Source: JAGOCV01 sp049445855
GTDB taxonomy: Bacteria > Pseudomonadota > Gammaproteobacteria > Burkholderiales > Burkholderiaceae_C
Length of the DNA: 64,000 nucleotides
Assembly: GCF_049445855.1 (NCBI RefSeq)
Contig: NZ_JBMSDV010000001.1
Span: forward strand, 868,001 to 932,000
Direction: 5' to 3'
The stretch's first letter is position 1; the number at the start of each line of letters is the position of its first letter. Below, in pieces: positions 28,401 through 36,528 of the stretch. Below the pieces are notes generated by a model. The model searched no databases. It worked only from the letters and a program-made list of their open reading frames with translations, and had not been told where the DNA came from. A program made the translations under genes and the position numbers.

Positions 28401-31400
28401 ACCATTCGTCGGCTTCGTTAAGGTAGACGTTGTAGAGCGGGATGCTGATGCGCAGTGAACCGATGACCTTGGTCTGTTCGTCGAAACTTTCTTCCGCAGG
28501 TGCGGACACCGGGGCAGCAGGCGCGGCATCTCCGGATTCGGCGGCTTGTGCGCCGGCCACGTCGGAGACGGCGGCCAGGCTGGCAAAGTCGATTCCCTGG
28601 ATGTCCAGCGGCGCCGCATCGGGGGACAACGCAGACTGCGGGTCCACGGCAGGCTCTGCCGGGGTCTCGGTGTGGCGGAAGTCCGTGGGCGGGTACGAGT
28701 CGGCGAACACAGGCGCGTTTTCGACCACGGTTGCGGGTGTCTGCGCAGCGGCTTCTTCGGGCCAGCGCGTGGGTTCGAAATCTTCCAGTACGACGACGGT
28801 GGCGTCGTCCACCGGCACCGAACCATCGTCCAGCGGGACGTCTTCACCGAACAGCGCGTCGACGTCGACGTCAGCCTGCACCGGCTCGGGTACCTGCGCG
28901 GGCATCGGGTCCTGTGCCGGCAATTCGGGAGGGCGTGTCTCGGAGAAGTCCGACACCGGCGGCAGGTCGAACGGCGGCGGCGAAAAAGCCGTGGCGTCGA
29001 ACGAAAAATCGCCAGCAGGCGCAGCCTGCTCGATCACGTCGAAACTCATCGCGGTGATCTCGGCGCTGTCGGCTTCGAGCTGGGGTTCGAACTGCGGCGC
29101 AGCGGGCGCGACGTCGACGGGCGACGCAGCGTCGGCCGGAATCTCCGAATCGATGACGCCGTGTGCGGGCGTGGCGATCGGAACCCGCTGCGAATCCATG
29201 CGCATGGCATCGCCGGCGGCGCGGAAGGTGTCGGCACGCCAGCCCTGCGCAGCGCCCGCGGCAATGTCCTCGACCCATTCGCCGAACGCGTTCATCGCAT
29301 CGGTCGACAGGCCCAGCAGGTCGGCGGTGACGGGCTTCTGTTCCGCCAGCCATGCATTGAGCACCTGCTCCATCGACCAGGCGGCCTCGCCGAACTCGGT
29401 GAGGCCCACCATGCGCGAGCTGCCCTTGAGCGTGTGGAACGCGCGGCGCAGTGTGGTCTGCTGGTTCAGGTCTTCCGGCGATTGCGCCAGCGCCTGCAAA
29501 GCGGCAAGACCGGTCTGCACCACTTCGCGCGCTTCTTCCAGGAAGATGTCCTGCAAGTCGTCTTCGTCGATGTCGCTCTGCGTGCTGACGACAGGCGCGG
29601 GCGGCGGCGGCGCGGTCACGGCGGCTGCGAGATGGCTCAGTGCCTCGCTGGCCTGCTTCGCGTCGGGCACCGCTAGCGCCTGCGTCGCCTGCTGGACCGA
29701 ACGGGCCAGATCGCTCTGGTCGGCCAGTTCGGCCTGCGAGGCCAGCGTCTGCAGGCGTTGCGTGATGTCGTTGTCGGGCAACTGGCCCGCGCTGACTTCC
29801 TGCACGGCAGCCTGGACGACCGTCTGTACCTGCTGGTCCAGCGTGACAGGCGCGGGGGCTTGCGATACCGCAGCCTCCGTCTGGCGGCCCATCAGCGGCT
29901 TGAGTTCGCCGGCGTCGGCGTCGTAGACGAACAGCTTCTTGGCCAGCGCAGGCTGGTAGTTCAGCATGTCGATCAGGAAGCCGAGCGCGCCCAGGTTGTT
30001 GCCGAGCTTCTCGAAGGTGCCAGCCGCACGTGCGCGCGCTTCATCCACCTCGGTGATCAGGATTTCCTCGACGCTGTCGCGCATGCGGAGCACGGCCTGC
30101 GTGGCATGGTCCAGGCCCAGCACCGACAGGACGCCGCGCATCTGCGACAACTCGCCCGGCACGCTGCGCAGCATGCTCTTGTCCGCCGGATTGCGGAAGA
30201 ACGAATCCATCGCCTTCTCGAGCTCGCCCAGGTGCGTGCGCAATTCGCCGACCACGGTGCCCATGGTCTGGCGATCGCTCACGCGGCGGTAGAGATCTTC
30301 CATCCAGTGCTCGAGCGGGCGCGGCTGGCCACCCATGCGCACGCCTTCGAGGCGCTCGGCCAGTTGCGTCGCGCGGATCTCGAGTTGCGGGTCCGCCGGA
30401 TCGAGGTCTTCGAACGCGGCTTCGAGGTAGAGCACGCTGGTGGCCACTTCCATCGCCAGCTCGGCTGGCGGCGGCTTGCCGCTGCGCGCCGTGGTGTCGA
30501 TGGCACGCGAGAGCGCCTGCGCCATCGGCGCGCTCGGGGGGTAGATCTTGAGCAGCGACTCGGTGACAACGCCGAAAGCATCGGTCAGGTTGCGCAGCTT
30601 GCCGGCATCGCCGCCGGACAGGCCGGACCAGAGTTCCTTCGCCGCTTCGATGCGCTTGCGCGCGAGCGCCAGCACGGCGGGATCGAACAAGCCGTATTGC
30701 GGGCGCAGGTAGTTGACCGCCGGTCGCGTGGGCAGACGCCAGGCTTCGCGAACGGCCGACAGCGTCGGCGCGATCTGCCCGGCAGCGGGAACCGCCTGCG
30801 CGCAGAAAAACAGCAGGTCCTGCGCGAGCCGCTCGGACACCGACGGGTCGCCCTTGGCAAGCGTGGTGTACTGCAACAGGATGCGCGAACCGGCGCGCTT
30901 GGTGTACAGGTCCTGCGGCAGCAGGCCGAGTGCCACCGCCTCGAAGTACGCGGCTGCCAGCATCCAGAAAGCGCCGGCACGCGTGGCACCTTGTGATTGC
31001 GACAGGCCCAGGCACAGGTCATGCAGTTCGCGCGCGGCCGCAGCATCGCCGGTCTTGACGACACGAAGCACCAGCGGGTCGAGCCGACCACGCACTGCGG
31101 CGTCATAGCCGAGCGATTCACCGCCTGCCGGCACTTGCGGTTGTTGCCAGTGCCACGGCTGCGGCCACAGGTCGGCCGGGTGCACGCGGTCGGCACCGGC
31201 AATTTCCTGTGCTTCGCGGTACTGGGGGAACAACGCGACAGGCGTCACGGACTTGCCGGACACCACGCCATCCAGGAATTCCGCCATCGCGAAGCCGCCG
31301 TGCTCGATGCGCGATGCGGCCTCTTCGGTGCACAGCTCGGGCTGCAGCAGCAGGCGCTCACCCGCCGATTCCATGGCGGCGACGAGGCGCGACGCCTCGA

Positions 31401-31647
31401 CCTGCCCCACCATCAGCAGCGCACCGGCGGCCTGGTGCAGTTGCTGGCGCGCCAGGCGAAGCTGGCCGGCGTCGGGCTCGGGGCCGTTGCCAGCACGTGC
31501 GGCCTCGGACTCGCGCGCATATCGCTTGAACGATTTGCCCGCGGCGTCGAGCGATTTGCGCACCTCGTCGCGTATCCACGCGAGCGGGCCCAGGTCCTGC
31601 GACTCAGGGTCGATGTCGGGGGCGGCGTTGGGGCTGGTCTGCATCAT
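25420..31647 (-). CDS. chpA: ChpA-type hybrid chemosensory histidine kinase for type IV pili
   Basis: A 2075-residue CheA hybrid for twitching motility. Phosphotransfer-like modules are visible around a degenerate N-terminal one (LHQAAGALLMVG), His738 (FHTLKGSSRM), His1110 (HSLAGSSATVG) and His1326 (LHTLKGSARL), joined by acidic, proline-rich linkers. The kinase core follows with dimerisation from about 1450, the ATPase N-box near Asn1646 and DDGAGLNL and GRGIGMDVV boxes, then a CheW-like domain at about 1790-1935 and a receiver with Asp2002 (LSDIEMPRMDG). It is the last gene after pilJ, 26 bases downstream. It would take signals from PilJ via PilI and phosphorylate PilG and PilH. Confidence 0.93.
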   Translation of the reverse strand: MMQTSPNAAPDIDPESQDLGPLAWIRDEVRKSLDAAGKSFKRYARESEAARAGNGPEPDAGQLRLARQQLHQAAGALLMVGQVEASRLVAAMESAGERLLLQPELCTEEAASRIEHGGFAMAEFLDGVVSGKSVTPVALFPQYREAQEIAGADRVHPADLWPQPWHWQQPQVPAGGESLGYDAAVRGRLDPLVLRVVKTGDAAAARELHDLCLGLSQSQGATRAGAFWMLAAAYFEAVALGLLPQDLYTKRAGSRILLQYTTLAKGDPSVSERLAQDLLFFCAQAVPAAGQIAPTLSAVREAWRLPTRPAVNYLRPQYGLFDPAVLALARKRIEAAKELWSGLSGGDAGKLRNLTDAFGVVTESLLKIYPPSAPMAQALSRAIDTTARSGKPPPAELAMEVATSVLYLEAAFEDLDPADPQLEIRATQLAERLEGVRMGGQPRPLEHWMEDLYRRVSDRQTMGTVVGELRTHLGELEKAMDSFFRNPADKSMLRSVPGELSQMRGVLSVLGLDHATQAVLRMRDSVEEILITEVDEARARAAGTFEKLGNNLGALGFLIDMLNYQPALAKKLFVYDADAGELKPLMGRQTEAAVSQAPAPVTLDQQVQTVVQAAVQEVSAGQLPDNDITQRLQTLASQAELADQSDLARSVQQATQALAVPDAKQASEALSHLAAAVTAPPPPAPVVSTQSDIDEDDLQDIFLEEAREVVQTGLAALQALAQSPEDLNQQTTLRRAFHTLKGSSRMVGLTEFGEAAWSMEQVLNAWLAEQKPVTADLLGLSTDAMNAFGEWVEDIAAGAAQGWRADTFRAAGDAMRMDSQRVPIATPAHGVIDSEIPADAASPVDVAPAAPQFEPQLEADSAEITAMSFDVIEQAAPAGDFSFDATAFSPPPFDLPPVSDFSETRPPELPAQDPMPAQVPEPVQADVDVDALFGEDVPLDDGSVPVDDATVVVLEDFEPTRWPEEAAAQTPATVVENAPVFADSYPPTDFRHTETPAEPAVDPQSALSPDAAPLDIQGIDFASLAAVSDVAGAQAAESGDAAPAAPVSAPAEESFDEQTKVIGSLRISIPLYNVYLNEADEWSRRLVTEVTEWSMELPRPVSDSTVALAHSLAGSSATVGFQALSALARLFEAALQHVQLQSSGTQQQAEVFTEAAEEIRRLLHQFAAGFLKVPSEPLLEALREVCATPVDMRGPETEMPPLDEGIYEIHDTQAPPVLEPIEPVPHAEASDSFFGTVEEPLAGKQPEPALVEPGYVAPAAVFAAPSETQDEDDDVIDAVDAVDADLFPIFEEEAIELLPRLAGALRQWAERPDNMGARVETLRNLHTLKGSARLAGALRLGEMTHNMESRIEQFGSQEVPPAAWIEALQGRFDVMQQTFEALRMADTQAQEAQAIEAAQPHAPVMDAEPVPDGAAPAPSSVPPGVSAVTAPTPVRAVVPASTSSLAPLRASSQQAVRVRSQLLDRLVNQAGEVIITRSRLESELGQLRSSLGDLTGNLDRLRQQLRDIEVQAESQMQSRLAQAKDSQQGFDPLEFDRFTRVQELTRMMAESVNDVATVQRTLQRTVQATEDDLNAQARQTRELQRDLLRTRMVEFEGISERLYRVVRQASKDAGKQVKLDITGGSIEMDRGVLDRMTPAFEHLLRNCVAHGVELPDDRTAAGKDASGTIVVDVRQEGNDVSVEFRDDGAGLNLPRIREKAIAQGLISPDQELSEQEAASLIFMPGFSTATQVSELAGRGIGMDVVRSEVNALGGRIETSTRTGQGSSFRLVLPLTTAVTQVVMLRMGNQSIGVPSNLVELVRRAPSRELEQAYNSSTYPFGGEDVPFFWSGALLQASARSTDPTAKTSQVVVFRSAQQRVALHVDEVLGNQEVVVKNLGPQLARLPGLAGMTVLSTGAVVLIYNPVALAAVYGALARSMSADYAQPEMLAQVAAAAGGEAVVPAVSAPPQVPLVLVVDDSITVRRVTQRLLQREGYRVSLAADGLQALERLQEEKPMVVLSDIEMPRMDGFDLARNIRNDERLRELPIIMITSRIAEKHREHAMQLGVNHYLGKPYSEEELLSLVRRYALGTVEA

Positions 31648-31673
31648 GATGAGCGGTCAGCTGTTGACGGGTG

Positions 31674-33929
31674 TCAGGCGATCTTGAATCGCGCGACCGA
31701 CTGGCGGAGTTCTTCGGCCATGCGCGAGAGTTCACGCACCTGCTGCGCCGTGGAGCGCGTGCCTTCACCGGTCTGTTCCGTCACCGCAAAGATGTGCTGG
31801 ATGTTGGACGCCACCACCGAAGCGGACTGCGCTTCGCGCGAAGCGGAGGCAGAAATCTGCTCGATCAGGTCAGCGAGCTGGCGCGACACGCGGTCGATCT
31901 CGGACAGCGCCGTGCCGGCGTTGTCGGACAGCTTCGCCCCCTCGACCACACCCTGCGTGGAACGCTCCATGGCCGCCACCGCATCCTGCGTGTCGGTCTG
32001 AATCGCCTTCACCAGCGCCGAGATCTGGCGTGTGGCATCTGCGGAACGTTCAGCAAGCCGCTGCACTTCTTCCGCCACCACCGAGAAGCCGCGACCGGCT
32101 TCACCGGCAGACGCCGCCTGGATGGCGGCGTTCAGCGCCAGCACGTTCGTCTGTTCGGTAATGTCCGAGATCAGTTCGGTGATTTCACCGATCTCCTGCG
32201 ACGATTCGCCCAGCCGCTTGATGCGCTTGGAGGTTTCCTGGATCTGGTCGCGGATGGCGTTCATACCGCCGATGGCGTTCTGCACTGCCTGCAGGCCCGA
32301 CTCGGCCGCTTGCAGCGACTGGCGCGCAACGGTGGCGGACTCCTGCGCTTGCGAGGACACGCCGTTGATTCGACCCGCCATGTCCAGCACGGACTGGCCG
32401 GTCTCGCGGATTTCGCGCAGCTGTTCGGTGGACGCCGCCAGCAGTTCGGTCGACGTGTTTTCCACCTGCGACGTCGTCACCGCGACTCGCGTGGCCGTGT
32501 TCTGCACGTTGCCCACCAGCGAACGCAGCTCTTCCACCGTGTAGTTCACCGAGTCGGCGATGGCGCCGGTGATGTCTTCCGTCACCGTGGCTTCCTGCGT
32601 GAGGTCGCCTTCAGCAACCGTCTGCAGTTCGTTCATCAGCCGCAGAATGGCCGCCTGGTTGGCGTCGTTCACGCGACGTTGTTCCTGCTGCTGGCGTTCG
32701 GCCTCCAGCCGTTCCTGTTCCGCGTAGCCCTGGCGGCCGCGACCTTCCTGCACCTGCACGAAGGCAATGCCCACGGCGAACAGCACAGCCAGCACGCCGC
32801 TCAGCACCAGGCCGGCCACCGTGGCAGCGCCCAGGCCGCTCTGGCCCGACAGCTTGCCCTGCAGGTCTTCCAGGCTGCGGCGCAGCGGCTCGCTGTCGGA
32901 AAGAATGGCGGCCTGCGCTTCACGTGCAGACACCAGGCCCTGCAGGTTGCCCAGAATCGCGCTGGCCTGGGTGCGGGTGTCTTCATAGAGCTTGAGCAGT
33001 GCGTCCAGCTGTTCACGCGTCTGTGCGTCGCGCGTGCCGGAAAGGCGCAATTCGGGGCTGCCGTCGCGCAGGCCCTGCGCGATTTCGCGGAAGGAGTTCA
33101 GGTCCTTGCCCAGCAGGAACACGGCCTCGGGGCTCACGCCTTCCATCGTCAGGAATTCGTTGGCGGACTTGCCGATGCGCTGCGTCAGCATCACGAGCTG
33201 GCCGGCGGCAGACACTTCCGACGGCGGCGCAGCCTGCTGAAGCTTGAGCGAAGACACCGTTTCGGCGATTTCGAGCAGGTCGGACGACTGGCGGTTGATG
33301 GTGCGCAGCGCGGACCCCACCTGCGTCAGGATGGACTGCTGGCCCAGCACCACAGCGGCGCTCTTCGACGCGCGATCGGACAACGGGGTGATCTTTGCCA
33401 TGTCCTCCTGCATGTCGGCGGACACCGCGGTGAGGCCGATGTCGGGCGCGCCTTGCTGCAGGCCATTGACGCGTTTGGTCAGTTCGCCGGCACTCTCGCG
33501 CACGTCGGCGAACGCGGGCGCGCTGCCCACCAGCGCCTGTGACACGGATTTGGCAAGGCGCTGCGACTGCATCAGGGACTGGCCGGTGGCAGCCAGCTGC
33601 TGCGCCACACGATCACCCTGCAGGAACGCGAAGCCGGCGACGACCAGCAGCGCCAGCACCGAGACACCCAGCAGCACGAGCAACGTGCGCTGGTGCTCGG
33701 CGGCGGTGCGGCGGCCCAGGACGGGAAGCTGGATGAGTTGCGCCTGATCGCGTTCATCGCCCTCGCCTTCCATGTATTCCTGCGCTCCGTCGCCCATGGC
33801 GGCGGGATCGATGACCTGCTGCTGCGAGTCGATCACTGCAGTCGATTGACCCGCGTCCGCGTCGAACGTCTCGGGCTCGGCCTTGCGCTGCGGCAGCAGT
33901 TTCTTGAGTTGATCGGTGATGGACATCAT
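31674..33929 (-). CDS. pilJ: Methyl-accepting chemotaxis protein PilJ
   Basis: A 751-residue inner-membrane chemoreceptor. Transmembrane helices lie at about 82-104 and 368-393, enclosing a helical periplasmic domain with PilJ-type four-helix segments (QRLAKSVSQAL, LVMLTQRIGKSANEFL). A HAMP-like region follows and then the long signalling coiled coil whose tip is ITEQTNVLALNAAIQAASAGEAGRGFSVVAEEVQRLAERS. Unusually for a receptor it has a soluble, acidic N-terminal stretch of about 80 residues. Two adjacent ATGs (33929, 33926) are possible; GGAAGG fits the first. It passes pilus or surface signals to ChpA through PilI. Confidence 0.93.
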   Translation of the reverse strand: MMSITDQLKKLLPQRKAEPETFDADAGQSTAVIDSQQQVIDPAAMGDGAQEYMEGEGDERDQAQLIQLPVLGRRTAAEHQRTLLVLLGVSVLALLVVAGFAFLQGDRVAQQLAATGQSLMQSQRLAKSVSQALVGSAPAFADVRESAGELTKRVNGLQQGAPDIGLTAVSADMQEDMAKITPLSDRASKSAAVVLGQQSILTQVGSALRTINRQSSDLLEIAETVSSLKLQQAAPPSEVSAAGQLVMLTQRIGKSANEFLTMEGVSPEAVFLLGKDLNSFREIAQGLRDGSPELRLSGTRDAQTREQLDALLKLYEDTRTQASAILGNLQGLVSAREAQAAILSDSEPLRRSLEDLQGKLSGQSGLGAATVAGLVLSGVLAVLFAVGIAFVQVQEGRGRQGYAEQERLEAERQQQEQRRVNDANQAAILRLMNELQTVAEGDLTQEATVTEDITGAIADSVNYTVEELRSLVGNVQNTATRVAVTTSQVENTSTELLAASTEQLREIRETGQSVLDMAGRINGVSSQAQESATVARQSLQAAESGLQAVQNAIGGMNAIRDQIQETSKRIKRLGESSQEIGEITELISDITEQTNVLALNAAIQAASAGEAGRGFSVVAEEVQRLAERSADATRQISALVKAIQTDTQDAVAAMERSTQGVVEGAKLSDNAGTALSEIDRVSRQLADLIEQISASASREAQSASVVASNIQHIFAVTEQTGEGTRSTAQQVRELSRMAEELRQSVARFKIA

Positions 33930-33952
33930 GATGCGGCCTTCCGGTATTTTGT

Positions 33953-34486
33953 CTAAGCGCCGATGCTCAGGAAGCGGGCTTGCTGGGAGAGCGATTGAAG
34001 ATTGATTTCCTGCCAGCTGTCGCCGCTGGCTTCGGTGTACGAACTGCCGAAATACCCGGGTGAGCCTTCGGGCGCGGGCGCCGAAGTCGCAAAGGCTTCC
34101 ACGCCGCGCAGGCCGAGAAGGCGGTCGACCAGCAAGGCGCAATTGATCTCGAGCAACGGACTCAGCGCCACGATGCGTGCCTGCGCGTGGACGGATTCGA
34201 TCTGCGGCAACTGCGCGGCCTGCCCGGTCACGAAACCACCCAGGTTCACGACCCCGTACAAGCCGCCGCGCAGGTTGGCCACACCCATGTACCAGGGCTG
34301 CGTGTAAGGCACGCGCTGCATGGCCGTCCACGAGAAGATCTCGCCAGACTGGCTGAGCGGAAAGAGGTATTTGCCCCCGGCAGCTTCAATGCCGAGCCAG
34401 GAAGCCGCGACGCCCGAAGTGCGCGCGGCCTGCAGACGCTCTGTGAGTCGGCTTTGGAATTCCCGGAGTGCTTCGCGTTTGGCCAT
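33953..34486 (-). CDS. pilI: CheW-like coupling protein PilI
   Basis: A 177-residue CheW domain protein. It has the CheW fold landmarks GGKYLFPLSQSGEIF, PYTQPWYMGVANLRGGLYGVVNLGGFV and LEINCALLVDRLLGLRGVEAF. It links the PilJ receptor to the ChpA kinase. It lies 13 bases after pilH and 23 bases before pilJ, in the canonical order. Compared with flagellar CheW it has an N-terminal helix (ALREFQSRLTERLQAARTS) typical of PilI. Confidence 0.92.
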   Translation of the reverse strand: MAKREALREFQSRLTERLQAARTSGVAASWLGIEAAGGKYLFPLSQSGEIFSWTAMQRVPYTQPWYMGVANLRGGLYGVVNLGGFVTGQAAQLPQIESVHAQARIVALSPLLEINCALLVDRLLGLRGVEAFATSAPAPEGSPGYFGSSYTEASGDSWQEINLQSLSQQARFLSIGA

Positions 34487-34499
34487 TCGTGAGCGTCGG

Positions 34500-34865
34500 T
34501 CAGGCCAGCGCGCTGATCTTGGCCATCAGCTCGGTGGCATCCACCGGCTTGGTGATGTAGTCACGCGCGCCCTGGCGCATGCCCCAGACGCGATCGGTCT
34601 CCTGGTTCTTGCTGGTGCACAGGATGATCGGCACGTTGGCGAACTGCGGATCGCGCGTGATGGCACGCGTGAGCTGGAAGCCGTTCTGGCCGGGCATCAC
34701 CACGTCCATCAGGATCAGGTCGGGCTTGTCCTCGCCCAGGCGGCGCAATGCGTCCTCGGCGTTCTCGGCCGTGCGCACGCTCATGCCGTTCTTCTGAAGC
34801 AGGTCGGTGAGATACATCAGCTCGGTCTTCGAATCGTCGACGACGAGCACTTTCTGGATTGACAT
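34500..34865 (-). CDS. pilH: Response regulator PilH (twitching)
   Basis: A 121-residue stand-alone receiver domain. It has the acidic pair DD (10-11), phospho-acceptor Asp54 in LMDVVMPG and the conserved lysine in YITKPVD. PilH is thought to act as a phosphate sink or retraction-associated CheY in the Pil-Chp system. The stop lies 13 bases before pilI; its start overlaps the pilG stop by one base. Confidence 0.93.
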   Translation of the reverse strand: MSIQKVLVVDDSKTELMYLTDLLQKNGMSVRTAENAEDALRRLGEDKPDLILMDVVMPGQNGFQLTRAITRDPQFANVPIILCTSKNQETDRVWGMRQGARDYITKPVDATELMAKISALA

Positions 34866-35260
34866 CAGTTCGCTCCCTGAAGCGCGCCGAACTGCTGCAC
34901 GGCCTGCAGCAGCTGGTCCTTCGTGAAGGGTTTGGTGAGGTAGTCCTGCGAGCCGACCATGCGGCCGCGTGCCTTGTCGAACACGCCGTCCTTGGACGAG
35001 AGCATGACCACCGGTGTATTGGCGAAACGCTGGTTGCGTTTGATGATGGCGCAGGTCTGGTAGCCGTCCAGGCGCGGCATCAGGATGTCGCAGAAGATGA
35101 GATGGGGCTGGTGGTCGTTGACCTTGGACAACGCATCGAAACCGTCTTCGGCCAGCACCACTTCGTGACCCCCCTGCTTGAGGAAAATCTCCGCGCTGCG
35201 CCGGATGGTGTTGCTGTCGTCAATCACCAGGACCTTGTAGCCTGTTCCGGTCGTGCTCAA
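34865..35260 (-). CDS. pilG: Response regulator PilG (twitching)
   Basis: A 131-residue receiver-only regulator. It has Asp14-Asp15 (VIDDSNTIRRSAEIFL), phospho-acceptor Asp58 in FCDILMPRLDGYQ and the lysine in YLTKPFTK. PilG promotes pilus extension in the Pil-Chp pathway. It is the first chemosensory gene of the cluster and follows the rubredoxin gene by 62 bases on the same strand. Confidence 0.93.
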   Translation of the reverse strand: MSTTGTGYKVLVIDDSNTIRRSAEIFLKQGGHEVVLAEDGFDALSKVNDHQPHLIFCDILMPRLDGYQTCAIIKRNQRFANTPVVMLSSKDGVFDKARGRMVGSQDYLTKPFTKDQLLQAVQQFGALQGAN

Positions 35261-35322
35261 TTGCCGTTACTCCTGCTTTGGACCTGGAATTTGCCGCGGC
35301 CACCCCGCCCGCGCCGGATGGT

Positions 35323-35496
35323 TCAGATCTGAACCATCTCGAAGTCTTCCTTGCGGGCGCCGCACTCGGGGCATGTCCAGTTCATCGGAACCTGCTCCCA
35401 GGGCGTACCTGGCGCGATGCCATGGTCGGGGGCCCCTGCCGCCTCGTCATAGATCCATCCGCAGATCAGACACATCCAAGTTTTTGTATCGGTCAC
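35323..35496 (-). CDS. Rubredoxin
   Basis: A 57-residue rubredoxin read from the GTG at 35494-35496 to the stop at 35323-35325. The iron-binding cysteines form CLIC (Cys9, Cys12) and CPEC (Cys42, Cys45), with the usual GWIYDEAAGAPDHGIAPGTPWEQVP between them. It would carry single electrons in the cytoplasm. An ATG at residue 8 would delete nothing of the cluster but is too close to Cys9 to be likely. It lies directly upstream of pilG and is divergent from the thiD-like gene, a neighbourhood I recall as common in Burkholderiales. Confidence 0.93.
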   Translation of the reverse strand: MTDTKTWMCLICGWIYDEAAGAPDHGIAPGTPWEQVPMNWTCPECGARKEDFEMVQI

Positions 35497-35598
35497 AGCT
35501 TAAAGGGCCTTCGAATAGAATGCAACGATTGTAACGAGGCCCTGTGACGCTTCGCACACATACTGACACTGCGGCACCACAGCCGTGACCAGCAGCCC

Positions 35599-36528
35599 AT
35601 GACCGCTTCCCCTCCGCAAGAAACCCCGGACTCCGACGACGATGCCAGCCTGCCCTGCGTGCTGGCTTTCAATGCCAGCGATCCGAGCGGCGCGGGCGGA
35701 CAGGCAGCGGATGCACTCGCCATCGCCTCGGTGGGCGCGCATGTGCTGTCCGTTGTGACCGGCGCGTACGCGCGCGACACCGCCGAGATCTTCGACCACT
35801 TCTCCCTCGACGACGAAGCCGTCTCCGAGCAGGCGCGCGCCATCCTCGAAGACGTGCCCGTGCAGGTCATCAAGGTCGGGTTCGCGGGTGACCCGGAGAA
35901 CCTGGCCGCCATTGCCGAGGTGGCAACGGACTATGCAGACGTGCCCGTCGTCGCCTACATGCCCAATCTGTCTTGGTGGAACGAGAACCAGATCGAGTCC
36001 TATCAGGACGCGTTCCGCGAACTGATCCTGCCGCAGACGACCGTGTTGGTGGGAAACCACAGTACGCTGTGGCGCTGGCTGCTTCCGGACTGGACCGGCG
36101 ACCGAAGTCCCACGGCGCGCGACATCGCCAGGGCCGCATCCGAAGTCGGCGTGCCCTACACGCTGGTCACCGGCATCCCGCTGCCGGAACATTTCATCGA
36201 GAACGTGCTGTCCTCGCCGACGGCGGTGATGGTGACCGAAAAATTCGAGCGCTTCGACGCCGTTTTCGCCGGTGCGGGCGACACGCTCTCCGCCGCGCTG
36301 GCCGCGCTGCTGGCGAGTGGCACCGATCTGGCCTCCGCCACCACGGAAGCCCTGAGCTACCTGGACCGCTGCCTGGACGGCGGTTTCCGCCCCGGCATGG
36401 GCCACGTCGTGCCGGACCGCCTCTTCTGGGCGCAGCCGGAGTCCGACGACGAAGAGGACGAAGCCGCACCGGACGATGGCGACATCACCAGCGCCTTCGA
36501 ATTTCCTCCGCATGACACCAAACACTGA
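35599..36528 (+). CDS. thiD: Hydroxymethylpyrimidine/phosphomethylpyrimidine kinase family (ThiD-like)
   Basis: A 309-residue ribokinase-fold enzyme. It carries the substrate loop NASDPSGAGGQAAD (26-38) where ThiD has SDSSGGAGIQAD, and a C-terminal GAGDTLSAALAALL anion-hole motif. ThiD phosphorylates HMP and HMP-phosphate in thiamine synthesis. The body diverges from E. coli ThiD and the protein ends with an acidic tail (ESDDEEDEAAPDDGD), so another vitamin-type substrate is possible. No other thi genes adjoin. The last 17 bases overlap the hemL start. Confidence 0.8.
   Translation: MTASPPQETPDSDDDASLPCVLAFNASDPSGAGGQAADALAIASVGAHVLSVVTGAYARDTAEIFDHFSLDDEAVSEQARAILEDVPVQVIKVGFAGDPENLAAIAEVATDYADVPVVAYMPNLSWWNENQIESYQDAFRELILPQTTVLVGNHSTLWRWLLPDWTGDRSPTARDIARAASEVGVPYTLVTGIPLPEHFIENVLSSPTAVMVTEKFERFDAVFAGAGDTLSAALAALLASGTDLASATTEALSYLDRCLDGGFRPGMGHVVPDRLFWAQPESDDEEDEAAPDDGDITSAFEFPPHDTKH

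Noticed and set aside
25873..28458. An 861-codon plus-strand frame
   Set aside because: Antisense to chpA with low-complexity His/Arg/Gly content and no motifs.
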